Notes under the pieces: generated by a model
What the model saw: only the letters and a program-made list of their open reading frames with translations
Told to the model about the DNA's origin: nothing
The model's database searches: none
Shown: one piece after another, positions 35,275 through 46,199 of the stretch
Numbering within the stretch: position 1 is the stretch's first letter
Layout of the letters: each line of letters begins with the position of its first letter
Assembly (NCBI GenBank): GCA_947579665.1
Contig: OX388349.1
Location: forward strand, 25,204,459 to 25,268,458
DNA from: Sympetrum striolatum
Lineage: Eukaryota; Arthropoda; Insecta; Odonata; Libellulidae
DNA: 64,000 nt
Direction of reading: 5' to 3'
Program-made: the position numbers and the translations under genes

Positions 35275-37790
35275 ACACCATAAAAATATGTCTATGTAAG
35301 ACCCCTTCAATCCGCCTTTCGGCGTGTGGCAGGGGAAACAGGCATCTTAACTCTATTTTCCTAATCAATTTCTTTTGCGTATCATGCGCGGAAAAAATGA
35401 ATTCTTGATACGATTCCTTCTAGCATTGATTTCTCTAATCTTCCTCGCAGTATCAGAGCGGCCCACATCAACAGGAAGGTCGCATTATACCGATTGCATC
35501 ATTTGAGAACCTAATTTTTCTGAATTTACTTAGTAAATTTATCCTTTGAATTAGTCTTCTATCTCTTAATGATTACCATCCCGCGTACTGCAACATCTGA
35601 GTAACACTCACCGTTTTATCATGGCAATTCTGTACAAATCGTATCGTGTACAACCAATCAAGCAAATGCCGTACACGAACTGTAATACAAAAGTTATAAT
35701 CAGTGTAATCGCGAAACAGTATTTTCTCGTTTGGCTAGGTTGAATAAGAGGAATATAAGTTTTTTTCTTTGAAACACGATGAGCATCCCCTCAACGATCT
35801 ACTAGTTAATCTTTGCATTCTATTCACTTTTCCTATCGCATCTCCAATATGTTCTTTCAAAGATAAACTACAGCTAAACGTGACACTTAGATATTTTGTG
35901 TGGCACACTAACACTAAGGGTTGTCTTGAAATTTGTTGCTGCGTGGAAATAACGTTTTTGGATGATATCTAACATCCTTACGCTTTATATACATCATTCA
36001 CAAAAAACTCTAGGTGCGTCTTACAAGATTTATCTTTATGGAATCCGTGTTGGATCCGAATGATTCCTATCTTTATGGTAAGAAACTGAATAATAGAGCT
36101 TGCTATAATATGCTCCATTATTTTGCAGAAATTCGAAGTTAACGAAAATTACCCATAATAATCTGATCATTCTTAGGCCCCGGAGTGACGTTTAATTTCT
36201 TCCATGACATTGGGACAGTACCCTCATTAATTGATTTCTGATAGAATTTCCTATCGGTGGGATCCAATGTGCGAAATGACCTAAGCTGTCGAAGCACTTT
36301 TAACAATACTACTACTACTACAATTTCCTATCAATCTGTTGCAGTGAATTTCCACTAGCATCAACTTATATCTCTATGGAAATCATCTCCGAATCAATGC
36401 CTGAAGTAAAATCGTTAACTCGACCATCATCTTATTAGAAACATTTCTGGAAGTACGGATTAAGTAAGTTAGCTATTTCTGCCGATTTATTTAAGGCAAT
36501 TCCCTCTTCGCTGATAAAGCTAGACATAGAAAACGGACCACCACGAGTCCCTCACACTTATGACCAAAATTCTTTCTAATCGCCAACTAGTGATTTTAAC
36601 AGGGTTCGAGATCTATATTCCTGGTATTCTTTTCGTGATCCTTCCTCAAATAGCTTTTGCACTTCTCTATAGTTTTGATCACCAAGCTCATGGATCTCAC
36701 CGCACGGTTTAAGTTTTCTCAATCGCGAGTGAATGACTCCTATGCAACGATTCAAACTTCTTCCTCGTCTCACCTACTGTTTAGACGGAACATATTAAAC
36801 TAAATCTACTTTGATTATCCGTAGAAACTCTACCAAACTATCGTTTTCTGTATTTTCACCCGAAAAGCGTAAAAAATTATCCAAGCCTTCGTTCAAATAA
36901 AACCTTAAACTCAGAAATAATTGCTTTGCGAATTACATACACTTGCCTCACCGGCTTAAGAGATCTAACCGCTGCTACTTTCATGCCTGCCATTATGACA
37001 TCATGGTCTGACTGAACCGTCAACTACAGCGAGGCTAGTTATTATTTGTGGTTGGGAAGTGGCTAGTAAATCTAAATTGATACCTTGCCTCGCACGATTC
37101 GTTCGAGTTTTAGTCATATTTACCTTATCTAAAGCATGCAACGAAAAAGTAAGATGTATTTCGTGAATTTTTTTCCCACTGCTAGTGCTGGAGAATTTTA
37201 GATTATCCCAATGAATATTGGTTAGGTAAAAATCTCTTCCCACGGCGATGATTGGATCTTTTATTTTCTCGAAATTTTTATGTAAGGCCTCGGATAAATC
37301 AACAATACAACCTATTTTTTCATCGGGAGGACTACAGAAAGAACAAACATTAATCTTACTTCCGTTTTGTCTTTGAATCGAGCACCAAATGATTTCGCTC
37401 CTGCTATTTTCTACTAATTCATCGCGCTTACTAATTAAATGAGTCCATGCTGCTATATAAAACTCTACCGCTAGATTTACATAGTCATATTTTCAGTATA
37501 TCACATAATTGGGGGAAATATCTCACTTTGAGTAATATCCTCGCGTAACCAAATCTTTCTAGAATGATTTCCGCGCAAGTTCTCATCGTAATGTTAAAGA
37601 TTTCCACCTGTTTATTACATAAGCTCTTGCAATTTACTATTATTATTTTTAGATCTCTCAGTTCGCACATTAAAACATGGTTTTCTTTTTCGAATAACCT
37701 TTATCTTTTTTTTAAGTGAATTTTTCTTTTTCACCATTGCAATTTTTCTATGTTTTGGGGCTAAGCTCATGCCCACCCTTTTGCTTATTT
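35275..37790 (-). pseudogene. Defective CR1/L2-like LINE: endonuclease plus partial reverse transcriptase
   Basis: Reading from 37790 down, a basic N-terminal stretch leads to an AP-endonuclease: DLKIIIVNCKSLCNKQ (37650 region), SEIIWCSIQ and VCSFCSPPDE, IIAVGRDFYLTNIHWDN (37240), RTNRARQGINLDLLAT, and the catalytic SDHDVIMAG at about 36990-37010, there in a shifted frame. A linker follows (36576-36773), then RT start motifs: GTVPMSWKKLNVTP (about 36190-36230) and HGFHKDKSC with THLEFFVNDV (about 35990-36060). It then jumps to KYLSVTFSCSLSLKEHIGDA (about 35840-35900), so the palm region with the F/Y-x-D-D motif is deleted. The C-terminus (SVTQMLQYAG; about 35590-35610) and a 3' hairpin close the element near 35275. 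Frameshifts, stops and a SINE insertion make it dead. Confidence 0.85.
36245..36332 (+). mobile_element. SINE inserted in the LINE, with 11-bp target duplication
   Basis: AATTTCCTATC at 36245-36255 and 36322-36332 is an exact direct repeat. The 66 bases between them are the 3' part of the SINE seen at 3547-3671: GGTGGGATCCAATGTGCG, AAATGACCTAAGCTGTCGAA, then (TAC)n. Removing the insert restores continuous LINE coding (GTVPMSW region). The SINE is 5'-truncated and lacks its A and B boxes. Confidence 0.9.
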
Positions 37791-39063
37791 AAGTGGGCGT
37801 TAGTAACTATTTCTACTGCTAAATTAAAGAATAACTTTGTCTGCGTATATTCGCTCTATTTTCTATTCTATTCGCATCTAAACCGCAAAACAACGTAGCA
37901 AACGACATTTAAACTACGGTCTTCATGGAGGGAGAGGGGTTGGGAGTGTTTCGGAAGAGTCCGTAAAGTGCACACAAATTTTAGTAAAATCAGCGAACAA
38001 TAGCTGAGTATGGTGTCTAATATATGGATCTAAGTAACCTTGAGAAGTATTTTAACATACGGAAATCAAGATGATCAAATTGGAAGCGGAAAATTTTATT
38101 CATCGCTACGGAGAAAGTAGAGAAGTGAATACCGGCCTCTTGGAAACTTAATACAAGTTTAGATTATGCTGCCACAAGTATTTTCGTAAGTGTGGCCCGT
38201 TCTACAGTGTAAGATCTGTGGGGCACCTGTAATTCGTCGAAAGTGTGTGATTATGTTTACACTACGAGGCGAGTACGGAACATCTAATGATTGATTATCG
38301 GACATTCGAATCATCATTTTTTATTTGCATTAAAGATTCCAATTGTTGGTATAATTTCGATTGCATTCTAGCTCATTAATCAAATATATTACAGCTCTGG
38401 ATAAATTAAATTGAAATTAACTGTTGTAGAGTAATACACTCACTGAAGAGGAAAATCGTATTAGTGGTGTGATGAATGACTGTAACATCAATAGAGATGT
38501 GGTACCGTTGCAATTTATTATATTTTTTCAGTCAGTATGGTTAAAGTGCATTGATGTCTCATGAGAAACACCATTTGTTATTACACAAATATTACTCCCT
38601 ATTACATATAGCCTGATAGAGCTGAAAGTTGTTTATTACCGATTCCACTATTTAAAAGTTAATAATAGTGATGACAATTCCTGTCAAAACGTTAATTGCT
38701 AAAAAGCTCTTGGAAAAGTTGAATTCCTTCAACACACGGATTAGATTGGATTCATCGAAGGGATATTTTTAATACCTTAAGCAGTGGAAAACTACACTGC
38801 TCGAGAGAAAATAGAAAGGTAAGAATAGGACGCATCTTAGTGGTTTCTAAATTCGAATTTTTAAGTGTTGAATTCTCTTTGCAAGAATTCAATTCCATCA
38901 CAATTCTAGTATTTAGACCTTTAATTCTCGAAATAATACCTCAAAATGTTCATTTTAACGTCTGATATTTCGCTGTCAAACAATCTTGTTTGTTACTATC
39001 TCCCAGTGTATTATATTGACATTCTACGTAACTATTTTTATCACAACTGACTTTGAATAATAA
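37791..39063. other. No recognisable gene or element
   Basis: AT-rich with no supported ORF. Confidence 0.55.
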
Positions 39064-39117
39064 ATGGCAAAAAATGAAGACAATGAGGCAAAGGCACTAC
39101 TTGGAAATCTCGCGAAG
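39064..39117 (+). CDS. Possible short first coding exon, function unknown
   Basis: An ATG with an in-frame stop just upstream opens MAKNEDNEAKALLGNLAK and then meets a good donor (GCGAAG/GTGAGTCTT). The peptide is charged and helix-like, which is unusual for random AT-rich DNA. No downstream exon is identified. The ORF continues for 116 codons only by reading through the donor into the transposon end. Confidence 0.2.
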
Positions 39118-39189
39118 GTGAGTCTTAAATTTCTGCATATAAAAACGAAACTAAAAGTCTATTTTCCATTCGTATGGACTTTGAATATT

Positions 39190-39310
39190 CCCGGTTTTAC
39201 TGCCTCTATACAGAGTTGCCGAATTGTCGGAGTTAGAGTGATTTCAGTTAGTTTCCACGTAATCCGCGCTCTGACGCCAACTGGTGTTGCGATAATTGTT
39301 TCCCCCACTG
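39190..39310 (-). mobile_element. Tc1/mariner-like terminus, right-facing
   Basis: Read on the minus strand from 39312: TA, CAGTGGGGGAAACAATTATC, GCAACACC. It aligns with the terminus at 31675 over about 110 bases in inverted orientation. The transposon interior would lie to the left. Confidence 0.5.
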
Positions 39311-39324
39311 TACATTATATACCC

Positions 39325-39415
39325 ATACGTAGCATGAATATCCTTCCTCGTTTTTCTTTATTTTTTCTTTCGAAGAAAGCTTTATTCTCAGTAAAATGTA
39401 CGAAGAAGGTCTAAA
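39325..39415 (+). repeat. Dispersed repeat S, copy 2
   Basis: Same words and order as 31534-31640 (CATACGTAGCATGAA, TTCCTCGTTTTTCT, CAGTAAAATGTA). It sits just outside the Tc1-like end. Confidence 0.6.
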
Positions 39416-39589
39416 TAATTTCACCAACAGATGTGCAGACAGTATTAAAGAAGGATTCTCCGCATGCACCAAAAATTGTGTGTTGGGCTTCCATAAGGGA
39501 ACATCGGCTTTATCCTCTCGAACGGCTTATTTTATTTTCGAAAGCCGATATTTAGATTTCTTTTGCCCCAGAATTCGATTATGGTTCTG

Positions 39590-39975
39590 GTGACGCTCGT
39601 CTCCAAATGTGCCAGGCAAATGAGGTTTCACGTCAGCAATTGCGTTCTCCGTCTTTAAGCGCTCCAAGTCCTGGCACATCTGCTCAGCGTCCCGTGGATG
39701 ACGAGATTTCGGCGAGTGATTTCGCAACGCCGACGGGCCGTATCGAGGCAGCGGGCCGCGAAGAATCTCTTGCACGGAAGGAGAAAATTTGAGAGAATAT
39801 TTTCGTGGAGTTTGCCTCGCCAACACTTGAGGCAGACGTGCGGTCTCTCGAGTGACACTTCAATCCTTTTTCACGCTCTCAGTAAAAATTCGCGGAGGCT
39901 TTCGGCGTTGAAAATTTCCTCGCACCTGAGACGAGAACTTTACGCATATCAACCAGTGGCGTCCTTCCCCTGAAA
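39590..39975. other. GC-rich block with overlapping ORFs on both strands
   Basis: This is among the most CpG-rich stretches of the window (ACGCCGACGGGCCG, GAGGCAGCGGGCCGCG). ORFs of 61-99 codons overlap in several frames, as expected when stops are rare, so none is favoured. It could be an unmethylated promoter, an exon or transposon DNA. Confidence 0.3.
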
Positions 39976-40240
39976 ATTAAAGTCGCACTGTGATGCTGTC
40001 TTCTATTGTATTTTCTTCGATTTCTCAATGTCCCAGGGAATGCAATGTAATTGTAATTGTAGTTGTACTAATTTTATAATTAGTAAAATTATAGTAAGTA
40101 TAATTTAAACTATTGTTATACATAGTTTTAAAACAGTTTAATCACCTTACATATCGTTTTAAAACACAAACATAAGTTAGATTAAACAGTTATAGCACAG
40201 TGTTATTTATTTTAAAACAATTACTAGATAGATGAGATGG

Positions 40241-40312
40241 AATTATAGTATATATAATATATATAGTTAATATAATATAATATATATAATTATATATAAT
40301 TATATATAGTTT
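40241..40312. repeat. TA-rich low-complexity, self-complementary tract
   Basis: About 70 bases of TATAATATATATAG-type sequence that can fold on itself in many registers. Simple repeat. Confidence 0.8.
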
Positions 40313-40621
40313 TAATCAATCAAGCATTGCATTAAAAGCCACGTCTTTACTTCAAAGTTTATCTATAGATCGTAAATTGAAACTGGCAATTCATTGAAAA
40401 TAGTTTCAAAAATAGTTAAAATTCTTTTTCCACAAGTATTACAGTACCTAGAAATATCATATCTAATATCCTTCTGCTCATTTTATGATATGGATTCGTC
40501 TTTGTTTTAGATTTGTTAGAGTTATTATTATAATTAACAGAAGATATTTGTATGGGATAGTTCAGGAAGTTTATGAGGCATAATAATAATAACAATAAAT
40601 CTTGCTTTTTTGAGTAACATT

Positions 40622-40740
40622 GAAATTCCCAAGGAAGAATAGCCATGAAAAAAGTCCGACGGGAACTGGAATAGGGAGACCCGGGTTCGGTTCCTGGTCC
40701 CGTTGGACTTTTCCCGTCTATTTTTCCTTGGGATTTTTCG
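40622..40740. mobile_element. Foldback element with a T-arm-like centre
   Basis: Arms 40622-40667 and 40696-40740 pair over about 40 positions (AGTCCGACGGGAAC against GGTCCCGTTGGACTT; CCCAAGGAAGAATAG against TATTTTTCCTTGGG). The centre reads CCGGGTTCGGTTCCTGG, a 5-bp stem with a 7-base loop like a tRNA T-arm. It may be a tRNA/SINE-derived piece that became a foldback, or chance. No A box is visible. Confidence 0.55.
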
Positions 40741-40999
40741 GGTTGCACGCCATATTTCCGAAATTGAAATTCCCTCCACTTCCATCTGACCCATGAAACA
40801 AGTATATAATAGTCAAGTAATTCAAATGATTGTCATAGTTATAGATTAATTGGTGGCACAAAAATGTACCTTTTCTACATGTATATAAACACGTGAAATT
40901 TATTTGTTTAGAGTGCCGAGTTACATGAGTGGATTCATTGTTTTCACGGTGAATTTTATATTCACATTTTTTTTTAATTTTCACGGCAATATTTCACTG

Positions 41000-42680
41000 C
41001 CATAAGACACATAATGAGAAAATATATTATGAGACGAAACTCGTCAGGAAATAAATTATTCGGATACATACCGCATTTCTCCCCTTTATTCAGGAATAAA
41101 AGTTCTGTGAAGTTTTAAATTCACCAAATTGTCCAAGTGTGCGGTATAAAACAGCGACTTTAGAAAGGTCCACCAAATTTACAGACTCATATTACACAAG
41201 TACAAGTGGTCGTTAAAATCGCAATAATTTAGCCCATATAAAGGACTACAGTTTCGAAATAACGTTAGAAACAGGTTTTATAATTCGTCCTCGTTATCTG
41301 CGTAGTATTGATGATGAATGAAACAGAGCTTTGGTTTGAACAAATATAGTATCTGATTATAAAATTATCAGGAGATGGAAATGTGGTTGTATGATATTCA
41401 TAAGACGGCTTCAGACAAAAGATCATTTTTGAGGTAGTCCACGATAAATAATGTATAGGAAATCCAGAAAACTGTAAAAAGTGGCTTGCTTCTTAAAATT
41501 AGTTAAAGTAACGTCCTTGATAGATTGGGATAACCAATCTGTTAGAATAAATGTCTCAAAATAAATCTGAGAAATAAATCTTTGAGGTAGTTTTACGCAA
41601 TGCTTGTTTAATATTGTTAAATATGTTTGTTGTTCAATTTCTCAACAGATATATTTTCTTGATTTCAAACTTATAGAGTTACGATCGCCTCTGTGAAATT
41701 GGCTATCTTCACCAATTTTGAGGATAGCAGAAGGCACTCATACTCTTACATAAACTAGAAAATGTATTAAATTCCCTCTCCCTGTAATTCTTTATACAAC
41801 AGCTTACTTAGTACATATTCATGTTTAAATATGCAATGAGAATGCACTCCCAACCACACCCTGAAAGAGCACTCCTGTTAGATGTTGAGATGACTGTTGG
41901 AACTTGATTAATTAAAAAACAAACTTTTCTCAAAATAAGATTTTTACACCGGTCGTTATATAAATGGCACTCGTGAATCTATGTTTTCTTCTATAGCTTA
42001 GAAAAATAATCTGTCGAAAATACTTTTTTAGACTCGGGATTTGTGGTTTTTATACCGCTGAGAGGCCCAATTAGTGATGAGATCCACAAAGCTCTAGGAC
42101 TAAAAGATAAAACGAAACAAGTTTGGGAAACTACACGTCTTTTCAATTTCGCTCTTTATAAACGCTTCAATTAGGTCTCGGCAACTTTTGTTGTGACATT
42201 CGGACGCTTTTCCTCTCTCGGAGATCAGAGGCGTTCTTGGCGGTGGAGTCGGGTCGCTAAGTCCGAGGATTTTATTTTGGGCATAAATGGTGAATAAAAA
42301 ATAATGGGAAGAGAAGGCTTATCCTGAATCTCTCGGTGAGGGATCCAGGGGTGCTTTCCCAAACTCGCTGATTCTTTACGAGGAGGGACATTAAAGGGGG
42401 ATTCCAAGTCTGGAAGCAGATTAGATCAATGCCAGGAAGAAAAGTTTTGCGGGTCGAGAGAAGTTGAGAACTTCTTCGCAAGTCATAATTCAGCAGAATC
42501 GACTGAGAGACCCCGTGGATAGCTCGCAATGCCACTTTAAAGAGAATAGATTGAATAGATTCTTATTGATGAAAAATACAATCTATTGGATGAGATGTTA
42601 TAAGAGGCCCTAATTTTCTTAGTTCAGTGGAGGAATTATTAGATTTGGAATTGAGGATTAATTCTTCCATCACTGTAGAG
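41000..42680. other. No recognisable element; GC-balanced ORF patch near 42.2-42.5 kb
   Basis: Mostly AT-rich. At 42170-42545 an 87-codon minus-strand ORF (42272-42535) lies in more balanced sequence; unrecognised. Confidence 0.4.
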
Positions 42681-44520
42681 AATCTATTTACCAGCTTTGA
42701 TCTTTTATTCAAGGTTATCTTTCTAAGTAAATCTACTTTCCTCTTCATTTTTCTTTTGGTCCCATCTTCGATGAAGAGATCTTAGATAAATAAATAAAAT
42801 TTTATTATGACCTGTGGCAAGCCATCTAAGGGAAACAGTAAATAACAGTACAAAAAATAATTGTAGCAGTCGAAATAGGTGAAATACTATAATATTCAAC
42901 ATTTTAGATTAGACAAATAATAAAAAATACAAAAGTCATAGTAGTCGAAAACAAAGAAATAACATAATATTCAACACTTTAGATTGAACAAATAATCAAA
43001 TAACAGAATTTAAAACCTATTTATAGTTCTTGCATCACGGATTACGATTGGCAAGGAATTCCAGAAATTTATGGCAGATACTGTAAAGGATTTATGGAAG
43101 GTGGTAGATCTATGTGACGGAACGTAAAAAGTATTGGAATTTTTCCTCAAACCAGGACGAGATAGGTGAGGAGGAGGGAAAGTGAAATCATTAAGCAAAT
43201 ACAGAGGCCTATTATTATTCATAATGGTAAACAAGAGAAGTCCAATAAAGTATTTCCTTCTTATTGATGCTGTCAACCAGCATACATTTTGACGATAAGG
43301 GCTAATATGTTCGTGCCTCTTAACATCGCAAATATATCTAACACAGTTATTAAGTAATCGTTGTATTTGAGTGTCCTGTTTGACCCTCAGATCATTGTAG
43401 ACCGTGCAACAGTAATCATAGAGGGGAAAACAAGAGTCATAACTAGATTTTTACGAATATATGCAGGAAGAAGATGTTTCTGCAATTTTAATTGATGCAA
43501 TATTGAATTAACTTTATTGGAGATAAAGGAAACATAATCATTTCAAGAGAGATTTGAATTCATCACTATAATGAATATATATTAAGCAGATAATGCTTAA
43601 TCCAATCGGATCACCCCATCACCTGCATTAGTCCCATTCTCTCTCACTCCGAGTCGTTCGAACAGTATCTTAGTCCACCTCTTCTGGAGACCTAATTTCT
43701 CAATTTATCCACATATAGAAGACCTCCAAGTTCAAGTCATCTATTTCCCTCAGCGCTCATGTTCCTATCACATCCAACCAAGTTGTTAACGGTAGAATTT
43801 TACTTTAGTTACCCTTATCTTACGGATTATTTTATTTCATCCAGATTTTACCAATCTTGTACTTGATTTATAATTGTTTTGATTACATGAATTTAGATCT
43901 CAATTCGTATTCGTATATCAAAAGGATATTCAGGTTCTGAATAGTCCTCAGTCCAATTTTAGTAATTTGAAATAGTGAATAATCAAATAATTAGTTATTG
44001 AAGTATTAAAATTCCTATTTCAAAGATCTTTGATAAACAAAAAATAATAAGGAGCAAGAGAACAAAGAAAAAAGACAAATTTCAAAGTCAACACATGATT
44101 TTAAAGTACTCATAAGATATTTGGAGATGAAGGTTGATACTTTTTTATCCTTTACTCTAAAGCATGGATACCATAACATGATGGATACGGAAGTATCACC
44201 AAAAAATAAATTAGGAAAAATTGTTCAGAATCACTTATCTTCCTTTTTTTCTGAAGCTAGACACCAACACAAAAATTATTACATTTGGATTACCATAATA
44301 TTCCTGATTTATCGTTGTAATACATCGATCTTGGAACAGCATCAATTTATACTTTTTTGCTTCTGAAACAGTTCTTGTTGAATCCCATATTTATTTTTGG
44401 ATTGAATATATTCATTCGACTGATTCCCGATTACTTTGTGTTTTGAAGTATCTCAAATTGTAGTATGTAAGATTCACAACAACAATAAAAATTCAATTGT
44501 CAATGCAATAAAGCAACGTT
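42681..44520 (+). repeat. Direct duplication, copy A (carries a LINE insertion)
   Basis: Without the insert at 42789-43587 it is about 1041 bases and aligns along its length with 44801-45835. Shared words include TTTATTTACCAG, TTTTCTTTTGGTC, CAAGTTCAAGTCATCTATTT, TGTTCCTATCACATCCAACC and CCAGATTTTACCAAT. Divergence is substantial, so the duplication is old. Coding role unknown; an 81-codon ORF (44121-44366) is not preserved in copy B. Confidence 0.8.
42789..43587 (-). mobile_element. 5'-truncated LINE (CR1/Jockey-like), reverse transcriptase C-terminus
   Basis: On the minus strand from about 43430: DYCCTVYNDLRVKQDTQIQR, LLNNCVRYI, EHISPYRQNVCWLTASIRR, and near the end FYVPSHRSTTFHKSFTV then INFWNSLPIVIRD. 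These are the standard C-terminal landmarks of LINE RTs (Q-R-L-x-N-x-C-V-R-x-I; W-N-S-L-P-x-x-I-R). The 3' tail (minus strand) ends in TTTATTTATTT. AGATA flanks both sides (42784-42788 and 43588-43592), and copy B of the duplication shows the empty site. It differs in sequence from the 35-kb LINE. Confidence 0.85.
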
Positions 44521-44800
44521 ATTTTCCCAAACAAACATAAATATCGAAACATTAAATCGATAGAAATTGTTTGAAGATTCTCGGTACCTAATTTGGTTTC
44601 GTCGCAAAAAGCGATTTAGTAAAAGTTAAACTTAAATTAAATATTCCCTTTTCATATTTCATTAAGTTTTGGTTCCTACTATTGTAATCAGTGCACTTAG
44701 CAATTGTCAAATTACGGTTCTGTTCTCAAATGCATAGTAAGCCTACCTTACAGCCAGTTTGATACACTAACTTAAAATATCAAAGGATTTATCAAAATAA
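44521..44800. other. Unique spacer between the duplicated units
   Basis: 280 AT-rich bases between copies A and B. No feature seen. Confidence 0.5.
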
Positions 44801-45835
44801 GAAATTTATTTACCAGTGTTTATCTTTTATTCAGGTTTAACTTTCTAAATAAGTCTATTTTCCACTTCAGTTTTCTTTTGGTCTCATCTTTGATGAAGGA
44901 ATCTTATATAATGCTCAATCTAATCATTTTACCCCATCACCTACATAAGTCCTATTATTTTTCACTCCGCTTCGTTCAAATGATATCCTAGTTTCTCTTC
45001 TGGAACCACATCCGGAGGACCTCTAAGTTCAAGTCATCTATTTCTCATGTTCCTATCACATCCAACCAAGTACTTTAATGGTAGCATCTTATTTATAGTA
45101 ACCATTATCTTACAGATTTTTTTATTTCCTCCAGATTTTACCAATACTCGATTTATCATTGTTATGATTGTAGGTATTTCGATCTCAATTCGTTACAGAA
45201 GAATATTCAAATTCTGAATAGTCCACAGCCAATTTTAGTAATTTGAGATAGTGAAGAGTCAAATAATTAGTTATTGGAGCATAAAAATCCCAATGTCAAC
45301 AAATTTTCATATCGGCTACCATATGCATAATATAAGACAAAATATAAAAATTAAAAGAGAACAGCCAAATTTCAAAATTAATAGATGATTTTTAAATACT
45401 CTTATCATGCTTGAATACGAAGATTGACATTTTTTTAACCTTTTCTCATTGGCGTTCATAGTATGACAACCTGAATAAGACCCGGAAGTATCACTAACAA
45501 ATAAATCAGCCAAAATTGTTCATAATCACTTATCTTCCTTTCTTCTGAAGCAAGACACTGACACGAAAATGATTTCCTTCGAATAACCATAGCAATTCTG
45601 TTGAACTGTTGAAATACGAGAAAATTGGAAATCCATCCTGCAACAGAATCTATGCATGCATTTTCTGCTTCGGAAACAATTCTTGTTGAATCCCCTATTT
45701 AGTTTTGGATCGATTGAACTTATTCATTCGACTAATTCACATTTACTTTGTGCTTTGAATTATATATATATATATCAATAGAATTAGAATAAATAATAAA
45801 AGAATATAAATTCATATAACAATGTCATAGCAACG
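44801..45835 (+). repeat. Direct duplication, copy B (no insertion)
   Basis: It aligns with 42681-44520 minus its LINE. At the insertion point it reads CTTATATAATGCTC, where copy A reads CTTAGATA and then, 799 bases later, AGATAATGCTT. It ends in a short (AT)n run and a poorly matched tail. Confidence 0.8.
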
Positions 45836-45918
45836 ACTGTGAAACTTCTATAACCCACGCTCTAAGCTCCTTATTATCAAGCTACTGGTTATAATAGAAA
45901 TGTATTTAGAACTCTCAC

Positions 45919-45937
45919 AAGTATGGTTGCAAAGCTC

Positions 45938-45981
<44 letters not shown>

Positions 45982-46199
45982 GGCGGCTTAATTTGACTCA
46001 ACACGGGAAACCTCACCAGGCCCAGACACCGGTAGGATTGACAGAATAAGAGCTCTTTCTTGATTCGGTGGGTGGTGGTTCATGATCGTTCTTAGTTGGT
46101 GGAGCGATTTGTCTGGTTAATTGCGATAACGAACGAGACTCTGGCCTGCTAACTAGGCGTTGGAATCTATTATGCTTCCAACGTTACATTCTTCTTATT
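45919..46199 (+). pseudogene. 18S rRNA fragment (3' major domain to V7), degenerate
   Basis: The segment begins AAGTATGGTTGCAAAGCT. It contains the near-universal AACTTAAAGGAATTGACGG, then GGCACCACCAGGAGTGGAGC, TTTGACTCAACACGGGAAAC, TCTTTCTTGATTCGGTGGGT, GTTGGTGGAGCGATTTGTCT and ATAACGAACGAGACTCTGGC. It closes with GCGTTGGAA...TTCCAACG, the position of the V7 hairpin, and a short CTTCTTA. Against the arthropod 18S consensus as I remember it there are around ten substitutions at normally invariant sites (for example GAGCCGGCGG for GAGCCTGCGG). It is therefore a dispersed, non-functional piece of rDNA and not part of a functional unit: no 5.8S, 28S or flanking 18S is present. Confidence 0.9.

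Noticed and set aside
3547..36321. CRISPR array or bacterial operon structure
   Set aside because: No regularly spaced direct repeats and no ribosome-binding-site/ORF organisation. SINEs, LINEs and splice-like signals show eukaryotic DNA.
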